Shown here: positions 12,671-23,480 of the stretch, in pieces
Position numbering within the stretch: position 1 is the first letter of the stretch
How the letters are laid out: every line of letters begins with the position of its first letter
Origin: Phyto melanocephala
Taxonomy: Eukaryota; Arthropoda; Insecta; Diptera; Rhinophoridae
Direction of reading: 5' to 3'
DNA: 64,000 nucleotides
Assembly: GCA_941918925.1 (NCBI GenBank)
Contig: OW799237.1
Span: forward strand, 97,065,015 to 97,129,014
The notes under the pieces: generated by a model
Told to the model about the DNA's origin: nothing
What the model saw: the letters and a program-made list of their open reading frames with translations, nothing else
Databases searched by the model: none
Made by a program: the position numbers and the translations under genes

Positions 12671-12925
12671 ATGAAAAATTGTCGCCAATCTGCTAGAGAA
12701 AGTTCTGGTAAGTGCACATACGTACATATATAACAATTAGTTCTCCTTTAAATATAATAAATGGTTTCGGTTTCATTTTAGGTATGCCAAAATTCATTAC
12801 ATATTTATTGTATGCCTTTATATTCCTCAGAATTCTCATTTTAATAGGTAAGTTAGTTGAATTTCTTCACTCTGCCTGATCAAGCCTTTTTACCGGTTAA
12901 TGTTCCTTTATATCTAGGTCGTTGA
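12671..12925 (+). CDS. Candidate short spliced gene or first exons of a membrane protein
   Basis: An ATG at 12671 opens a 12-codon frame (MKNCRQSARESS) ending at a GTAAGT donor at 12708. A 74-bp intron ends in TTCATTTTAG at 12781. Exon 2 (12782-12847, 66 bp, phase 1 to phase 1) encodes G and then MPKFITYLLYAFIFLRILIL, a membrane-spanning segment, and ends at another GTAAGT (12848). If the next AG (12917, after TTTATATCTAG) is used, the intron is 70 bp and the frame closes at TGA 12923-12925. That would make a 36-residue peptide with one transmembrane helix. Otherwise exon 2 splices to a distant exon of a larger protein. Intron sizes fit flies. The helix plus Gly loosely resembles tetraspanin TM1 or SERCA-regulating micropeptides, but neither is established. 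This is unconfirmed prediction. Confidence 0.35.
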
Positions 12926-14441
12926 TGCTAAAAATTATTTTTGGAAATCCGGCTTTTAATATGGTATATTATGTGTATGTGTGTGGAACACTATTTCTTA
13001 TCATTAATTTCATTATACATATAAGTAACGAAATATAATAAAAAATATAGATTCCTTTGTAATATAAATGTAGTATATTAAGAATAAACAAATATAAAAA
13101 AAAGAATATTTTTTTTGTATTTTTTTATACAGGTTTAATAAATTATATTATTGATATAAAAAATGCTTTAATCTTATTAAACCCAAATCTCAAATAAAGA
13201 CATGATTAAATTAAGTAAAATCAATCATTTTTGAAAATTATTGAAAATTTTAATTAATTTTTTAATACTGTTTTAATTGATATTTTCTCCATATTTTTTC
13301 AATTAAAACTATTAATATTCATTTAATTAATAGTATCATTTTGATGATTGGAGCAAAATTAAACAATTTTTTAATTAATAATATTAATTTCGTAATTGAA
13401 ATCTATATTTATTTTTGTCTGTGATTGTTGCCAATTTAAAGTTTTTTGTTTCTAAAACATGTATTTTGCTATTTCGCGTAGGTTCACAGTGTATAAAAAA
13501 ATTCTTTATTTTAAATTATATATTATTAGAAGTTTAATTTATTACCTTTTATATTTATATTTCAGTAATCCAAGTAAACTTCCTTATATTGCGATGGAAA
13601 GAGTCTCACTTGTCATTCGCTTAAATAACCAAATTTTTTTGGAAAAAAATTTCAAGTACTAAGTTAAAGAAAATAATTTGGCTTAATTTAAATACTCAAT
13701 TCAAGTTACTGATAATGTAGCATTAACCATCCTCTTGGGAGTTCGCTTTACTTTCTGTCTCTAGGTGTTGAAACGCCAGCTTTATATATCCTATCTTAAG
13801 GTTTTTTTTTAATTATCATTTTCCTTCCATTATAGTTTTATTTTCTTAGAATGCGGAAAGTTGTCAATTAAAGAAATTTATTAACTAACAATAATAAATA
13901 AGGTAGGAATTGGATTCTTGTCAATATGTGTATTTTGTTGTCATACCCGATTAGTTAAGGGCATAGAAGTCTATATTTTCTAGCTGACATTTCTGATCAT
14001 TTATTATAAATAATTTTAATAATGGTTGCCTGTAGCATTATTGCTCTTGGACACATTTTAGTCGATTACATATACCCTTAAATTTTAATCACATTTTACA
14101 CTCATCTCAAGTCCCTACTCAAATCTTCGATAAAATCTTTTTAATAGAATCTTTGTAAAATTATTGCACAATCTATATATTCTATATATAGAAGAAAACA
14201 AATGGATTCAGGACTGAGGAAAGTGAATGGTGAAAGTTTTATATCTATTTAATTCGAAAAAAAATTTCTTTTCCAGAGTTTCAGAACTGCTACTACTGGT
14301 TTAGTCTAATTTTGTCAAAACAAAAATCTGATTAATTACACTATGCAACATATTCGATGTTTTTGTTTTTCCCAAAATGTTTACTATATTTTATTTTAAT
14401 CCGTTATAGTCACCAAACTGAAAGAATCATTATTTAATCGA
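12926..14441. other. Gene-free AT-rich stretch
   Basis: There are several T-rich runs and no ORF with coding character; 13459-13662 is Tyr/Phe/Ile-rich by composition. No repeat boundary is seen. If the candidate at 12671 is a longer gene, this would be intron. Confidence 0.4.
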
Positions 14442-14755
14442 GAATAAAACTCGAATTTATTAATGGATTTCCATGCAATAAAATTTGTTTTATTTCTAGT
14501 ACATGCAGCTTTCAGAATTAACACTAAAACTGGTATTATTTGTTTCTTTCTATTTTTTAAAATTTTTGGATTTCAAAATTTATTGCTTTTTATTTTAGAA
14601 AATTTTTTTATATTACAAAATTGTAATACTTTCGTTTTGTTCTTTGACATTATCGGGAATAAAACTAGAATTTATTCATAGATTTTCATGCAATAAGATT
14701 TATTCTATTCCTTATATATGCCGCTTTAAGATTAAGAACAGAAACTTGTAATTAT
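14442..14755. repeat. Diverged tandem duplication, 215-bp period
   Basis: GAATAAAACTCGAATTTATT at 14442 recurs as GAATAAAACTAGAATTTATT at 14657. The likeness continues for about 95 bp in each copy, including the shared CATGCAATAA motif. The two copies are perhaps 75-80% identical. The second copy of the remaining ~120 bp is not obvious. It is probably an old segmental tandem duplication or minisatellite. Confidence 0.7.
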
Positions 14756-15255
14756 TTTTTTGTTTTATATTTTTTATTATATTTGTTTATTCAAACATTA
14801 ACATTATCGACTTGCTCCTCAATAACTCCAAAACTGAAGGCTATATCTGAAAAAGATATAAAAAGGCTTTAAAGATAATAATTTCAAGTTTTATGTTGAA
14901 TTGTTAAACAAAATCGAGTACGTCGTTTCAAACATATCACAATATATATGGAGCAGACTCTTTAGAAATCTCATATTTAACAAAAAAAAAATTTTAAAAT
15001 AAAACTGTATTATAATATTTGAAATAGTAATGGTTTTTGCAGTAAGATGACGGATCAAACAAAAAAGGAATTATTTTGGGAATTTTTTCTTGTTGGATAG
15101 TGTTATCTAATTAAATTATTGAAAAAATTTTTTTTAACTAAAACTTACATTTATTGGTATTGTTAAAAATGATTACAAGCAGAGCGAGTACTTGTTTGAG
15201 TATATGAATATCGGTATTTAATATTGAACAATTTATATAAAATATCTTGTTGAGC
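14756..15255. other. Gene-free AT-rich stretch
   Basis: No gene, repeat or RNA is recognised. The segment runs up to the target duplication of the next hAT element. Confidence 0.4.
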
Positions 15256-15263
15256 GTTCTTAC

Positions 15264-16061
15264 TAGGGTGATCGATTATTTTATTTTTTCAAGAAACTGG
15301 TTTTCAAATAGTTCGAAATTTAGAGTTTGAAAAAAAACCGGTTGCTTTTTTGAAAATAAAGAAAAAACCGGTTTACCGGTCGAACAATAAAATATAATTT
15401 CTTAATGAAAAAACTAAAGATATTGTAAAAAAATTATAATACAAACGATATCTAAATATGGGCTTTTTATAGTTGATATTTGTTCAGCAGCCCAAAATCA
15501 AAACGCAAGAACTGACATGAAAAGAGTTGACTTACTTAGATTTTCATTAGTTTACCTTAAGGACAAAAGTACTCATTACAAGTAAAATAAATAAATAAAT
15601 AAATAAAAAACACTTTTTATTGGACTGTTATAAATTTTTGTATCTCCTTCTGTGCATTTTTTCTTTAATTTGAAATACAATTTAAGGGCTAGGGAGCAAA
15701 TCTTTTCAGTTTTTATACAATTTCATTTTCAAATTTTTTTCTTATACCTTTTTCTTATGTTACATTTGTTTCAATTGTTTGTTTTCATTTGAAACAACAA
15801 AAAAATTTCATACAATATTATGGAAAAGTATTTAATAAGTTTTATAATTTATAGAAATTTATTTAATAAAAAATATATACTGTGGTACAATTTATTTCAA
15901 AGATGTATGAACATAAACATAAAAATAAAAAAAACCGACTTTTATTGGTTAAAAAGCCTGTGTATTCGACATTCGAAAAATCAATATGTGGAAAAAACCG
16001 CCAGCTGAAAGAGTAAAAAACCGGTTCTTCCACCGGTTTTAAAACCGAGTCGATCACCTTA
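15264..16061. mobile_element. Non-autonomous hAT element, 798 bp, with perfect 8-bp target duplication
   Basis: The 5' end is TAGGGTGATCGA at 15264 and the 3' end is TCGATCACCTTA ending at 16061. These are inverted repeats of 12 bp with one mismatch. GTTCTTAC flanks both sides (15256-15263 and 16062-16069), a perfect 8-bp target site duplication diagnostic of the hAT superfamily. Just inside each end are several copies of AACCGGT-type motifs, for example AAAACCGGTTTACCGGT near 15365 and CACCGGTTTTAAAACCG near 16031. These are likely subterminal transposase-binding repeats. Internal ORFs (15820-16008 and its opposite strand) show no transposase motif, so the element depends on a partner. Confidence 0.92.
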
Positions 16062-16747
16062 GTTCTTACTCAATAAAAAATAGTTAAACAGTTTAAAAAA
16101 AATTTTAAAATTACAAAAAAAAATAATAATAGATGCAGTTTTATAAATAAATATATTTATATGGGCCTTGCCAGACCTTATGTGTTACAAATGTGAAGTG
16201 TACATTAAAATATTCGAATAAGTGTCGTTTAACATCCGTCCATAATTCCTTTTAAAGTGTTCATAGCCAACAAACTATAGAAGGGTACCTTATATTTCAA
16301 GTTTCTAACTAAGTGTTAAATGTGTTTAAATAACATTTTAAACTAAAAAAGATCTAGTCAGACTCATGCGCCAGACGAAGGGTTAAGAAGTTAATTTGAA
16401 ACCGATTGTACATGCATATATGTACATACATATTTATTCTCGTTTGCAAGTATGTACATATAAACAGTATTTTGTAAATTTATATTGTTATATTTAAACA
16501 CAATAGTAAATAAATTTTTATTTTTTCATACAAACACAAAATTCAAATAAATGTGTGAATTTTTGCTTAAGTATATTTATGAGTATTCAAAACAATTTTT
16601 ACCCTTTTTTAAATAAATACCTAAAGTACATACCTAAAGGCCAGTTTCAATAAGCCCTTTTATTATTTTTTTAGAGTCACATGCATTACGTTGTTGTAAT
16701 TGCATTTAATTGCTAGAAGAAAATTTATTTAAATATCTTTGAAAATA
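16062..16747. other. Gene-free stretch with a possible piggyBac-like end
   Basis: It is mostly AT-rich with no gene. At 16350-16386 a region richer in G and C ends in GCCAGACGAAGGG followed by TTAA. That is the form of a piggyBac right terminus on this strand, but no matching left end is found and the assignment is weak. Short TACATA runs lie near 16410-16460. Confidence 0.35.
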
Positions 16748-17296
16748 ATTAAAAAAATTCTTTGTAAAAATAAAGAATATTAAATATGAACTCAAGCCTG
16801 ATTAAAATTTTAAAAATATTAGTTTAAGCAGAAAAGTTCAAGGTACATGGTGCAAAAAAAATCATTCATTCACTATTGGTCATTCAACATTTCGTTGTAT
16901 ACTGACCTCACAGAAAATAAAACAAATGATTATAAAACAATTAATTGTTAAAAACAATTATCTGTTCTTATCGCTACCTAACTGGTGGCTAGAGCAGGAC
17001 AAAAATAGTGATATAAATGAAAGATAATAACAAACAAAAGTTTGGTTAAAAATATAAATCTAACTTATTGTGGTAAAATATATGAAAAAGGAAAAACTAA
17101 AAATTAGTTACCGAATTCAATTAACAATCAATGAAATCGTAGCTGGTTTTGAAAATGCATTCCACTCGGCTAGTGTCAGTAAAAATATAATTTTTCAGAT
17201 TTATTCTTTCATTTATCACAATTAAAAAAATTCTTTGTAAAAATAAAGAATATTAAATATGAACTCAAGCATGATTAAAAATTTAAAAATAATAAT
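16748..17296 (-). repeat. Diverged relative of the 543-bp satellite with 473-bp period
   Basis: A segment of about 75 bp starting at 16748 (ATTAAAAAAATTCTTTGTAA) is repeated at 17221, 473 bp later. Between them, 17130-17170 reads ATGAAATCGTAGCTGGTTTT and then GCATTCCACTCGGCTA, matching the core of the satellite at 1-5655 in its reverse orientation. The duplicated segment also resembles the satellite phrase around AATGAACTTAAGCC (here AATATGAACTCAAGCC). So just over one old, diverged unit sits here, isolated from the array. Confidence 0.75.
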
Positions 17297-17596
17297 TATA
17301 CACAAACAATAGAAGCACTTCAATAGTATTTGTGAATTTTATTTCTATTGTTTTTCTTCATAAAGTAAAACTAAAAGTAAATACATGTATCAGCAAATAG
17401 CAACATCTACGTACAAGGACTTGAGGTTTAAATTACCAAATATTAAACATCCATCTGTGCCAGAGAATGACATTGTCCATTTGAGCAAAAACTTAGGGTT
17501 AAGAAATTTTTAAAACAACTTTATTCACATTAACAAATATTCAGTCAAATTTTTTAAAGCGTAAGATAGACAGTAAATAATTGTCTGTACAACATA
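17297..17596. other. Gene-free AT-rich stretch
   Basis: No gene or repeat is recognised. A lone GGGTTAA near 17491 lacks the supporting features of a piggyBac end. Confidence 0.4.
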
Positions 17597-17970
17597 CCCA
17601 GCTAAAATCATTGCTTGTTTAAAAGCAATTTTGTAAGGGGGACGATATTACGGAATCACTTGCAATTGCGCATTTATAATGCATGATTTTTATTTGCTAT
17701 GAGCCGCTTAGAAGCAGTAGCTTTTACTGCAATATAACGCTTAATAAAAACGGTTTATAATGGAATGAAATTTTTGTTTTTAATAAGCGTTTTATGTTAA
17801 AATTGCATAAAATCTTATCTTATCTTTAAAAATCCTACCTCACTTTAAGGCTTCCACGAAAGTCTTAATGTAGATAAAATAAGTACATTTTTAAACTTGT
17901 TAGTAAGCATACCAGTGTATTGCTTACACCAGTTTTTATTGCTACTAAAAACCAATTTTTTTGCTGTGTG
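17597..17970. mobile_element. Possible MITE with CCCAGC-type ends
   Basis: The left edge reads CCCAGCTAAAATCATTGC. The right edge, read inverted, is CACACAGCAAAAAAATTGG, an imperfect match. A long internal hairpin pairs ATAACGCTTAATAAAAAC (17736 onward) with GTTTTTAATAAGCGTT. The left end resembles the better-defined element at 60761-61171. No target duplication is visible, so this is tentative. Confidence 0.4.
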
Positions 17971-18359
17971 TAATGGGAGAAGGAGATAAGGAAATCAAAA
18001 CACAAAAACAAAAATACATATTTTTTTATGTAAAATAGTTTTTTACAGAGTCAGACGATATGTTCAGACAAAAATAAACTTGTCCAAAATCCACTTAGCC
18101 AACTGAGCCCGAAGTAAATGTACATACATGTCGCCAGAACACTGTTTATTTTATTTAATTGTGAGATTTTGTTCAATTTACTAACTTTGGATATGAACTT
18201 TTAAAATCTGTATTTTTTTTCAATCCCATTTTTATAAGTTGCACATTTTGGTGTTTTTTTTGTCTAAAACACTGTTTACACACATATGATAGTATGTGAA
18301 AGACATTAATACATACTATAAACATGGTTGTTGTTGGAAATGTAGAATCGTAATGACTC

Positions 18360-18455
18360 TATGAGCTAATCATTTTATGACGTGTATATACGTCGTGTCC
18401 CTGGAGAAAACTTTGTTTTGACGTCTATAGGCGTCAGTGTCCGCGAAAGGGTTAA
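18360..18455. mobile_element. piggyBac-like terminus with two subterminal palindromic repeats
   Basis: Two near-identical blocks lie side by side: TGACGTGTATATACGTCG plus TGTCC (18378-18400) and TGACGTCTATAGGCGTCA plus GTGTCC (18419-18442). Each is centred on a GACG...CGTC palindrome. They are followed by GCGAAAGGG and TTAA at 18452-18455. Read from the other strand this is TTAA-CCCTTTCGC..., the form of a piggyBac inverted terminal repeat with its target site and subterminal repeats. I found no opposite end or transposase nearby, so it is a solo or truncated end. Confidence 0.5.
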
Positions 18456-18888
18456 AGAATGTGGAGTTTGGCAAAGTTGAAGTTAGTATCCATATGCTCT
18501 AACTTGCTAAAGCTTTTTCTAATACAAATATAATCATAAATAATATAAATATATAAATGATTTTGAGTGAGAAGTTATTCATTTCCAAATAAATTTGAAA
18601 ATAATTTGAGATAAATAGCTTTCTTTAACCACTTGTATTAATGCAAAGAACAGAACTCTCAACCACAAAAAACATTTTTTTTATCACCTGCAACCAAAAA
18701 CCTTAAATAAGTCGATCGATCAAACCCCTATAAATTCCTAAAGGTATGCGCGCTGGTAGCGGAAGTCAGTTGAGATGACACCGAGCTCATTTTCAGTATA
18801 ATCAAAAATATGGCTGGTAGTAAATTAAATTTAGTTTAAATATTATGTAAATTTCTTCGATATTTTTTTATTAATATATTGTTTTTAT

Positions 18889-18975
18889 TTATTCGAGCTT
18901 AAGATCACTTTTTTTATAAAAATTATTCTTTTATTCCGATATTTCGCTACCACATTGGGTAGCTTCTTCAGGGAA

Positions 18976-18986
<11 letters not shown>
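18889..18986 (-). mobile_element. Dispersed repeat with hammerhead-like hairpin motif, copy 1
   Basis: On the minus strand this reads CTGAAGAA, a perfect hairpin GCTACC-CAATGT-GGTAGC, then GAAATATCGG. A second copy lies at 58232-58324 with the same outer parts and a decayed stem. The order CTGANGA, stem II, GAAA is the conserved core of hammerhead ribozymes, which are known in Penelope-like retroelements. Here there is one extra A between the GA and the stem, and I cannot identify stems I and III. Penelope-derived 3' sequence is therefore a hypothesis. The repeat relationship itself is clear. Confidence 0.55.

Positions 18987-19009
<23 letters not shown>
18978..19009. repeat. Poly(T) run, 32 nt
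   Basis: An uninterrupted T run directly beside the hammerhead-like repeat. On the minus strand it is a poly(A) immediately upstream of that repeat. It may be the tail of a separate retroposed sequence, or slippage. Confidence 0.8.
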
Positions 19010-19015
<6 letters not shown>

Positions 19016-19320
19016 ATTTAAATTTAGTTTACGAATTATAGAAACTTGCATTTAAATTTAATTTATTAACTGATGTTTTTTTATTAAATATATAAGTGAT
19101 CGTTATCCTAGCGCGGATACAGTTTAAGCTTAAGTTTTTATTAAAATTGTATCTATTACGAGTATACCATAAAGAAAAAAATTTGTTTTTGCCTAAAATA
19201 TTTGTTATTCCCTTTTAGATCCGCGCTTGTCATTAACTTAGTTTAACCCCCTATAAGGCTTTTAAAAGCGCATTTAAAATTTTAATTCACTTCAAGAGTG
19301 AGTGAGAAAAGGGCGACAGT
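19010..19320. other. Spacer with a short inverted repeat
   Basis: Holds AGCGCGGAT (about 19112) and its inverse ATCCGCGCT (about 19219). No gene is seen. It may mark part of a decayed element around the RNase H remnant that follows. Confidence 0.35.
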
Positions 19321-19915
19321 TTGTCGGCACTCTTGTCACTAAGCTCATACATCATCACATTTATATTTGTCGTTCAAATCAGGAAAGAATTGTCCTGGCT
19401 TGGTCAGCTGACCAGTGATACTCTATTTTCGGCCTCTGCACAAAGGGCTGTTATGGCAACGAGCGTACGGATAAGGTACCCAGAAAGAAATCTGCTTTGC
19501 ATATCTCCAACACAAACGCAATCGTTATCCCGTCGGGACTATCAAGGCAAAAATTTCAGGGACTTTTTTTGGAAGGGGAGTACAGCTTTCGTGGACTGGA
19601 TGTATATAGACTGGCCTACAAGGACCTCTTCTGGTATTAGGCGTGCATTGAAACTTACGAGAAGAAGTCGAAAAGACACCTTAAGGTTGCTGACACTTTT
19701 AACGGCTTACTGGATGTTAGAGAGACGTGCCAACTTCATTCAAATGAAAACTTTCGCAGCTGTTTGGATTTGCAAAAGGAAGAATCAGTTTTGTACCATC
19801 TATGCGAATGTGTTTCCCTGACTGCTAAGAGACACAGACTACTAAGTAAACATATACTGGACAACCTCTCGAAATACTTGAGGTATGGCTGTGGATCTAG
19901 GATACCAAAATTTTA
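19321..19915 (+). pseudogene. C-terminal remnant of a non-LTR retrotransposon with RNase H-type tail
   Basis: The region is clearly less AT-rich than its surroundings. In one frame the open run (19321-19821) contains D-T-L-R-L-L-T-L-L-T-A-Y-W-M. This fits the 'LTGHW' segment after the RNase H domain. In another frame, 19737-19900 reads E-N-F-R-S-C-L-D-L-Q-K-E-E-S-V and then L-Y-H-L-C-E-C, the 'CRSC...EEESVEHLLCECPAL' zinc-knuckle-like block. It is followed by H-I-L-D-N-L-S-K. This arrangement is typical of I/LOA/Jockey-group elements with RNase H. At least one frameshift separates the two frames. A related tail, on the opposite strand, is at 22579-23480. Confidence 0.7.
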
Positions 19916-22578
19916 ACTGATTCTAAGAGACATCAAATCTGCTAGATAACGTGGTCCTTAAAAGACTGTGTCATACATAATGCATTTGACCAGACCCTTA
20001 TTTTTTGAGTGACTTTAAGTGACAAACTTAAATATGGCTGTCTAAATAATTTTTTATTTTCAATTAAAATTCTTTTTTTGCTTATCTAATTTAAAAATTA
20101 ATTATATAACACCAATGACAAATTTCAAGCTTTAAAGTCATCTCTCATAAAAGTAAAAATTTTGGCTTAAATAAAAAATCAAATTAGTATAAAGAATATT
20201 AAAAAATGTTTTCTTTTTAATCGCTTTACTTCTACACTAAAATATTTTACGCTTAATAGTTTTAATATTCCAAAGAAATACAGCGACAATAACAATTGCC
20301 ATAAGGAGTGATTTTCCTGTTTAAATTGTCCCTTTTGCATGATATAAATTATTACAGGCATTACTAAAGTGAACCCTTTTTGTATTATTAAGATTTAATT
20401 GTTTATTATTCAACATTAATTTAAGCCAAAGGAAAATTGTTATTTTCTTATTTAAATTATCGCGATTGCTATAAATTTTCCAAGATACAAAACTGCTAAG
20501 AAAAGCGAATCCTTATAGAGATAAGTGTTTTCGGTTGTTCCTGAAAAACACCAAATAGTATATTGTGTGAAGGTGGAAGAAATGGCAGAAGCAAAGCTGA
20601 AATAATCAACATTAAAGGGTCCGACTATCACCAACACTGGTGCAAAAATCGCCAACTTAACAACTTTACACTTTACACAGATACGCCGCCATACAGAGAA
20701 AGGGAAACAATAAAGCAATTTTAGTAAATTTTTGTCAACACTTTTGTTCATTGGCTTGTTCTCTTTCTTTGTTTGCCCAACAAAACAGTAATGTGATGCT
20801 AAGAGTCAGTGTTGCCAGCTGGCGTATATAGACAAGAAAGAATTTTTTTTCAAATTAAGTAAATGTAAATGAATCTCTTTTCGAGGCTAGAATGCCAATG
20901 AAAGAATTTAATTATTTTGCTTATGAGGCTATCATGGGAACACTGCTAAAAGTAAAGTACTGAAATATTTTATATTTTTCTTGTTTTGTCATGGCCACGT
21001 ATATATTAAACCAATTGTTGGTCCCCTCTTTAGGTTTAATTTCCAATACTGGCATTGTGTTACAACCAAAAGCAAGAAAGGGCTTAATAACATTTTTTCT
21101 TGTTTTTTTTGTACGATATTGAATATTATTACAGTACTCCTTAACATTTTTCTCTTTTATCCTTTTGGCTACAAAAGAAATATTTAAAGGATAGGAAACA
21201 CATTTTTTTTTGTTTGCTAAATCTTCTAAGTGAGTAGCCTGTATGCGTGTTGAAGTGAAATATTTTTGCACAAAATTGTGTTCGTAAAGTTTTCTGTTTC
21301 TTACTTCTCTTTGTTGGTTGCGTTTTTCAATTTCATTAGCCTCAAGCTAACGGAAAAAATATATACAAGAAGTGCCTAAAAGAGAGCACACACACAAACA
21401 GAAAAGTTGTAATTCCTTTTTAAGTGTAGCCGATTTAAATGGCAATTAAAGTTGTAACAATATGGCAAGAGAGAAAAAAGGCTTATTTTGTTAAGCCTAA
21501 ATTTAGGCTATAAAAGCCTAACAAAACTATTGCCTATTGTAAGGGCGATGTTAAAAAAAATATATTTACCTGCTGGCTGTTAATTTTAGTAGGAGCTAAT
21601 TGCCAATTTTCTTTTGTAAAACTTTGTGTTGCTTTTCTTCTTTATTTTTTATGTTTATACTACAATCCTAAATAGCAATGAGAATTGGTATATAAAATTG
21701 AATTTCTTAAAAGTTTTCAGTTTCAAAAATAATTGCTTTTTTTATTTTTGGTTTTTGTTTCAAAGAAGCAAAAGTTTGTGTAACATTTCGATATGAGGAG
21801 GAAAATAAAAAATATTTTATTATCTATTTTAGTTGTTTACTTTAATGAAAAATTTCCTATAATCAATTCCAATTCAATTCATAGAAAGTTATAGATGAGA
21901 GTGGTGCAAATATAAAGACTACGTTTAAGTTTCTATATATTCATGATATTACTTTTTGAAAACTCTTTTAATTAAACTTTTTTAATACTTGGTAGTTTCA
22001 CAGCTCAATCGATGACTTGGGTTTTTGTTGTTTTTGCCATTAATTTTTTTTCAAACAAGTTTGCTTAGGAACAGCTTTACTGGTGTGAGGTTTATACAAA
22101 TATATGAAAGTTATTTCTTATAACGATAAGACAAACAATATCCATTTATGTTTCAAACGTTCGCCAAATTTGTAATTCAACGTTGTGTGCTTTTATCGTT
22201 CTAATAATGTTTACCATACTGTGGCTTGAAGGCGCTTTAACTTGGGCAAGCGGTTTGAAATTTGCCTCAAAGCTTCTAAGTATGTTATATGTTAAATTTA
22301 TTTGTTTTGTTTAAATATAAAATTAAATTTTTTTATTAGTATTACAATTTTAAAAAAACTTTATAATTTTCAAAATTTTGGTTTTATCTTTTAAGTTTTA
22401 AAATTAAGCTACACATAGTGCAGCTAACTTTTAGTTCTTCTTATACTAGCTGAACTTAACTGTCTTCTATAAATTTCTTATAAAATATTTTCACTTATAT
22501 TTTGCATTCTTGGTATCACAATCTTTTATTGAAATTATAACACTGATATTATAATGAATACACGCTCAAGTTTTACTT
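19916..22578. other. Long gene-free stretch
   Basis: Nothing can be assigned. The ORFs at 20179-20361 and 20981-21187 look like chance. The 99-codon minus frame at 20452-20751 and the 116-codon one at 20921-21271 (opening with GTG, not ATG) have fairly ordinary residue mixes but no motif I recognise. A patch richer in G and C around 20560-20820 could be decayed transposon. Confidence 0.4.
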
Positions 22579-23480
22579 TCAGTTAAAGGGTTTTATAATA
22601 CGCACAGGTAGATGGTGACAGATTGTACAATGGCAAATGGTACAATTACGCAGCACATTTAAATGAATATAATGTAATAGTTGAAACATTTTTTGGTTAT
22701 ATACCATGAGTATCCATCCTGTAGCCGTTAGATTCCTTAGAAAATTATGCAGTCTGACCTCAGACATCTTAGAGAGGTTATCCAGTATACTTATGCCTGC
22801 CTAGGATTCTGTATCACTTGGTAGTCAGGGCAATATATTCGCAAGGAAGATAGAGAACCGATTCCTTGTTCTTCTAAAAATACAGACATCGGCGACAATG
22901 ATCGTTCGAGGAAAGTCCGAATACCTTGAATATTTCCCAAACATCCAGTAACCCATCACTACCGCCGGAAGGTTCGAAAAAGACTCGTAATTTGCGTTCT
23001 ATGCCTCATATAAAAGGTGATTTACATAAACTAGGTCACTCTACAAGTACATATCTAATCCACGCCACCAGTTCTAAGTTTTTCCTAAAAAGTGTCTGGA
23101 GATCTTACTTTTGATAGTCCACGGCGGGATTGCATTTGCATTTTCATTGGAGGTATTGAAAGTATAAGCCCGCTCGTTACTATATTGGCTCTTATGAGCA
23201 GAAACCCTAACTAGAACAACATCAGCTAGTTGACCAAGCATTGACATTTATTATGGGTTGAATATTACAGCCTGACAAACGATAAATTTATCTTGGAGGG
23301 TGGAAAGAGAACACTATCTCTAGTGCGCCAGTAAATGACACTAAATTCATCCCCGCAGCTCATCATAGAGCCGTCCATTTATATTCTGCTATGGAAGCTT
23401 CCTACAAGATCACCGGTATCCCACTCACGCTTGCAGGGAATTAAAATTTTTAACGACCTCTCAAAATCTAAATAGGATAA
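22579..23480 (-). pseudogene. RNase H-type non-LTR retrotransposon tail, minus strand
   Basis: Reading the minus strand from about 22995 downward, one frame shows D-H-C-R-R-C-L-Y-F, the CX2C of the zinc-knuckle-like block. The frame ending at 22579 shows M-S-E-V-R-L-H-N-F-L-R-N-L-T-A-T-G-W-I. Just upstream of that, L-D-N-L-S-K is readable. Together these match the end of I/LOA/Jockey-group ORF2 ('CRSC', 'LDNLS', 'FL..TGW'). The same order is seen on the plus strand at 19321-19915. The upstream part to about 23480 shares the less AT-rich texture but is too broken to read. Several frameshifts and stops show it is dead. Confidence 0.6.

Noticed and set aside
16350..16386. GACGAAGGG-TTAA as a piggyBac right end
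   Set aside because: No matching opposite end or subterminal repeats, and TTAA is common in AT-rich DNA. Kept only as a remark.
19321..19821. 166-codon ORF as an intact gene
   Set aside because: It is one frame of a decayed retrotransposon tail. The diagnostic Cys block lies in another frame.
20921..21271. 116-codon minus-strand ORF
   Set aside because: Opens with GTG and its first ATG is near the end. No domain recognised; likely chance.
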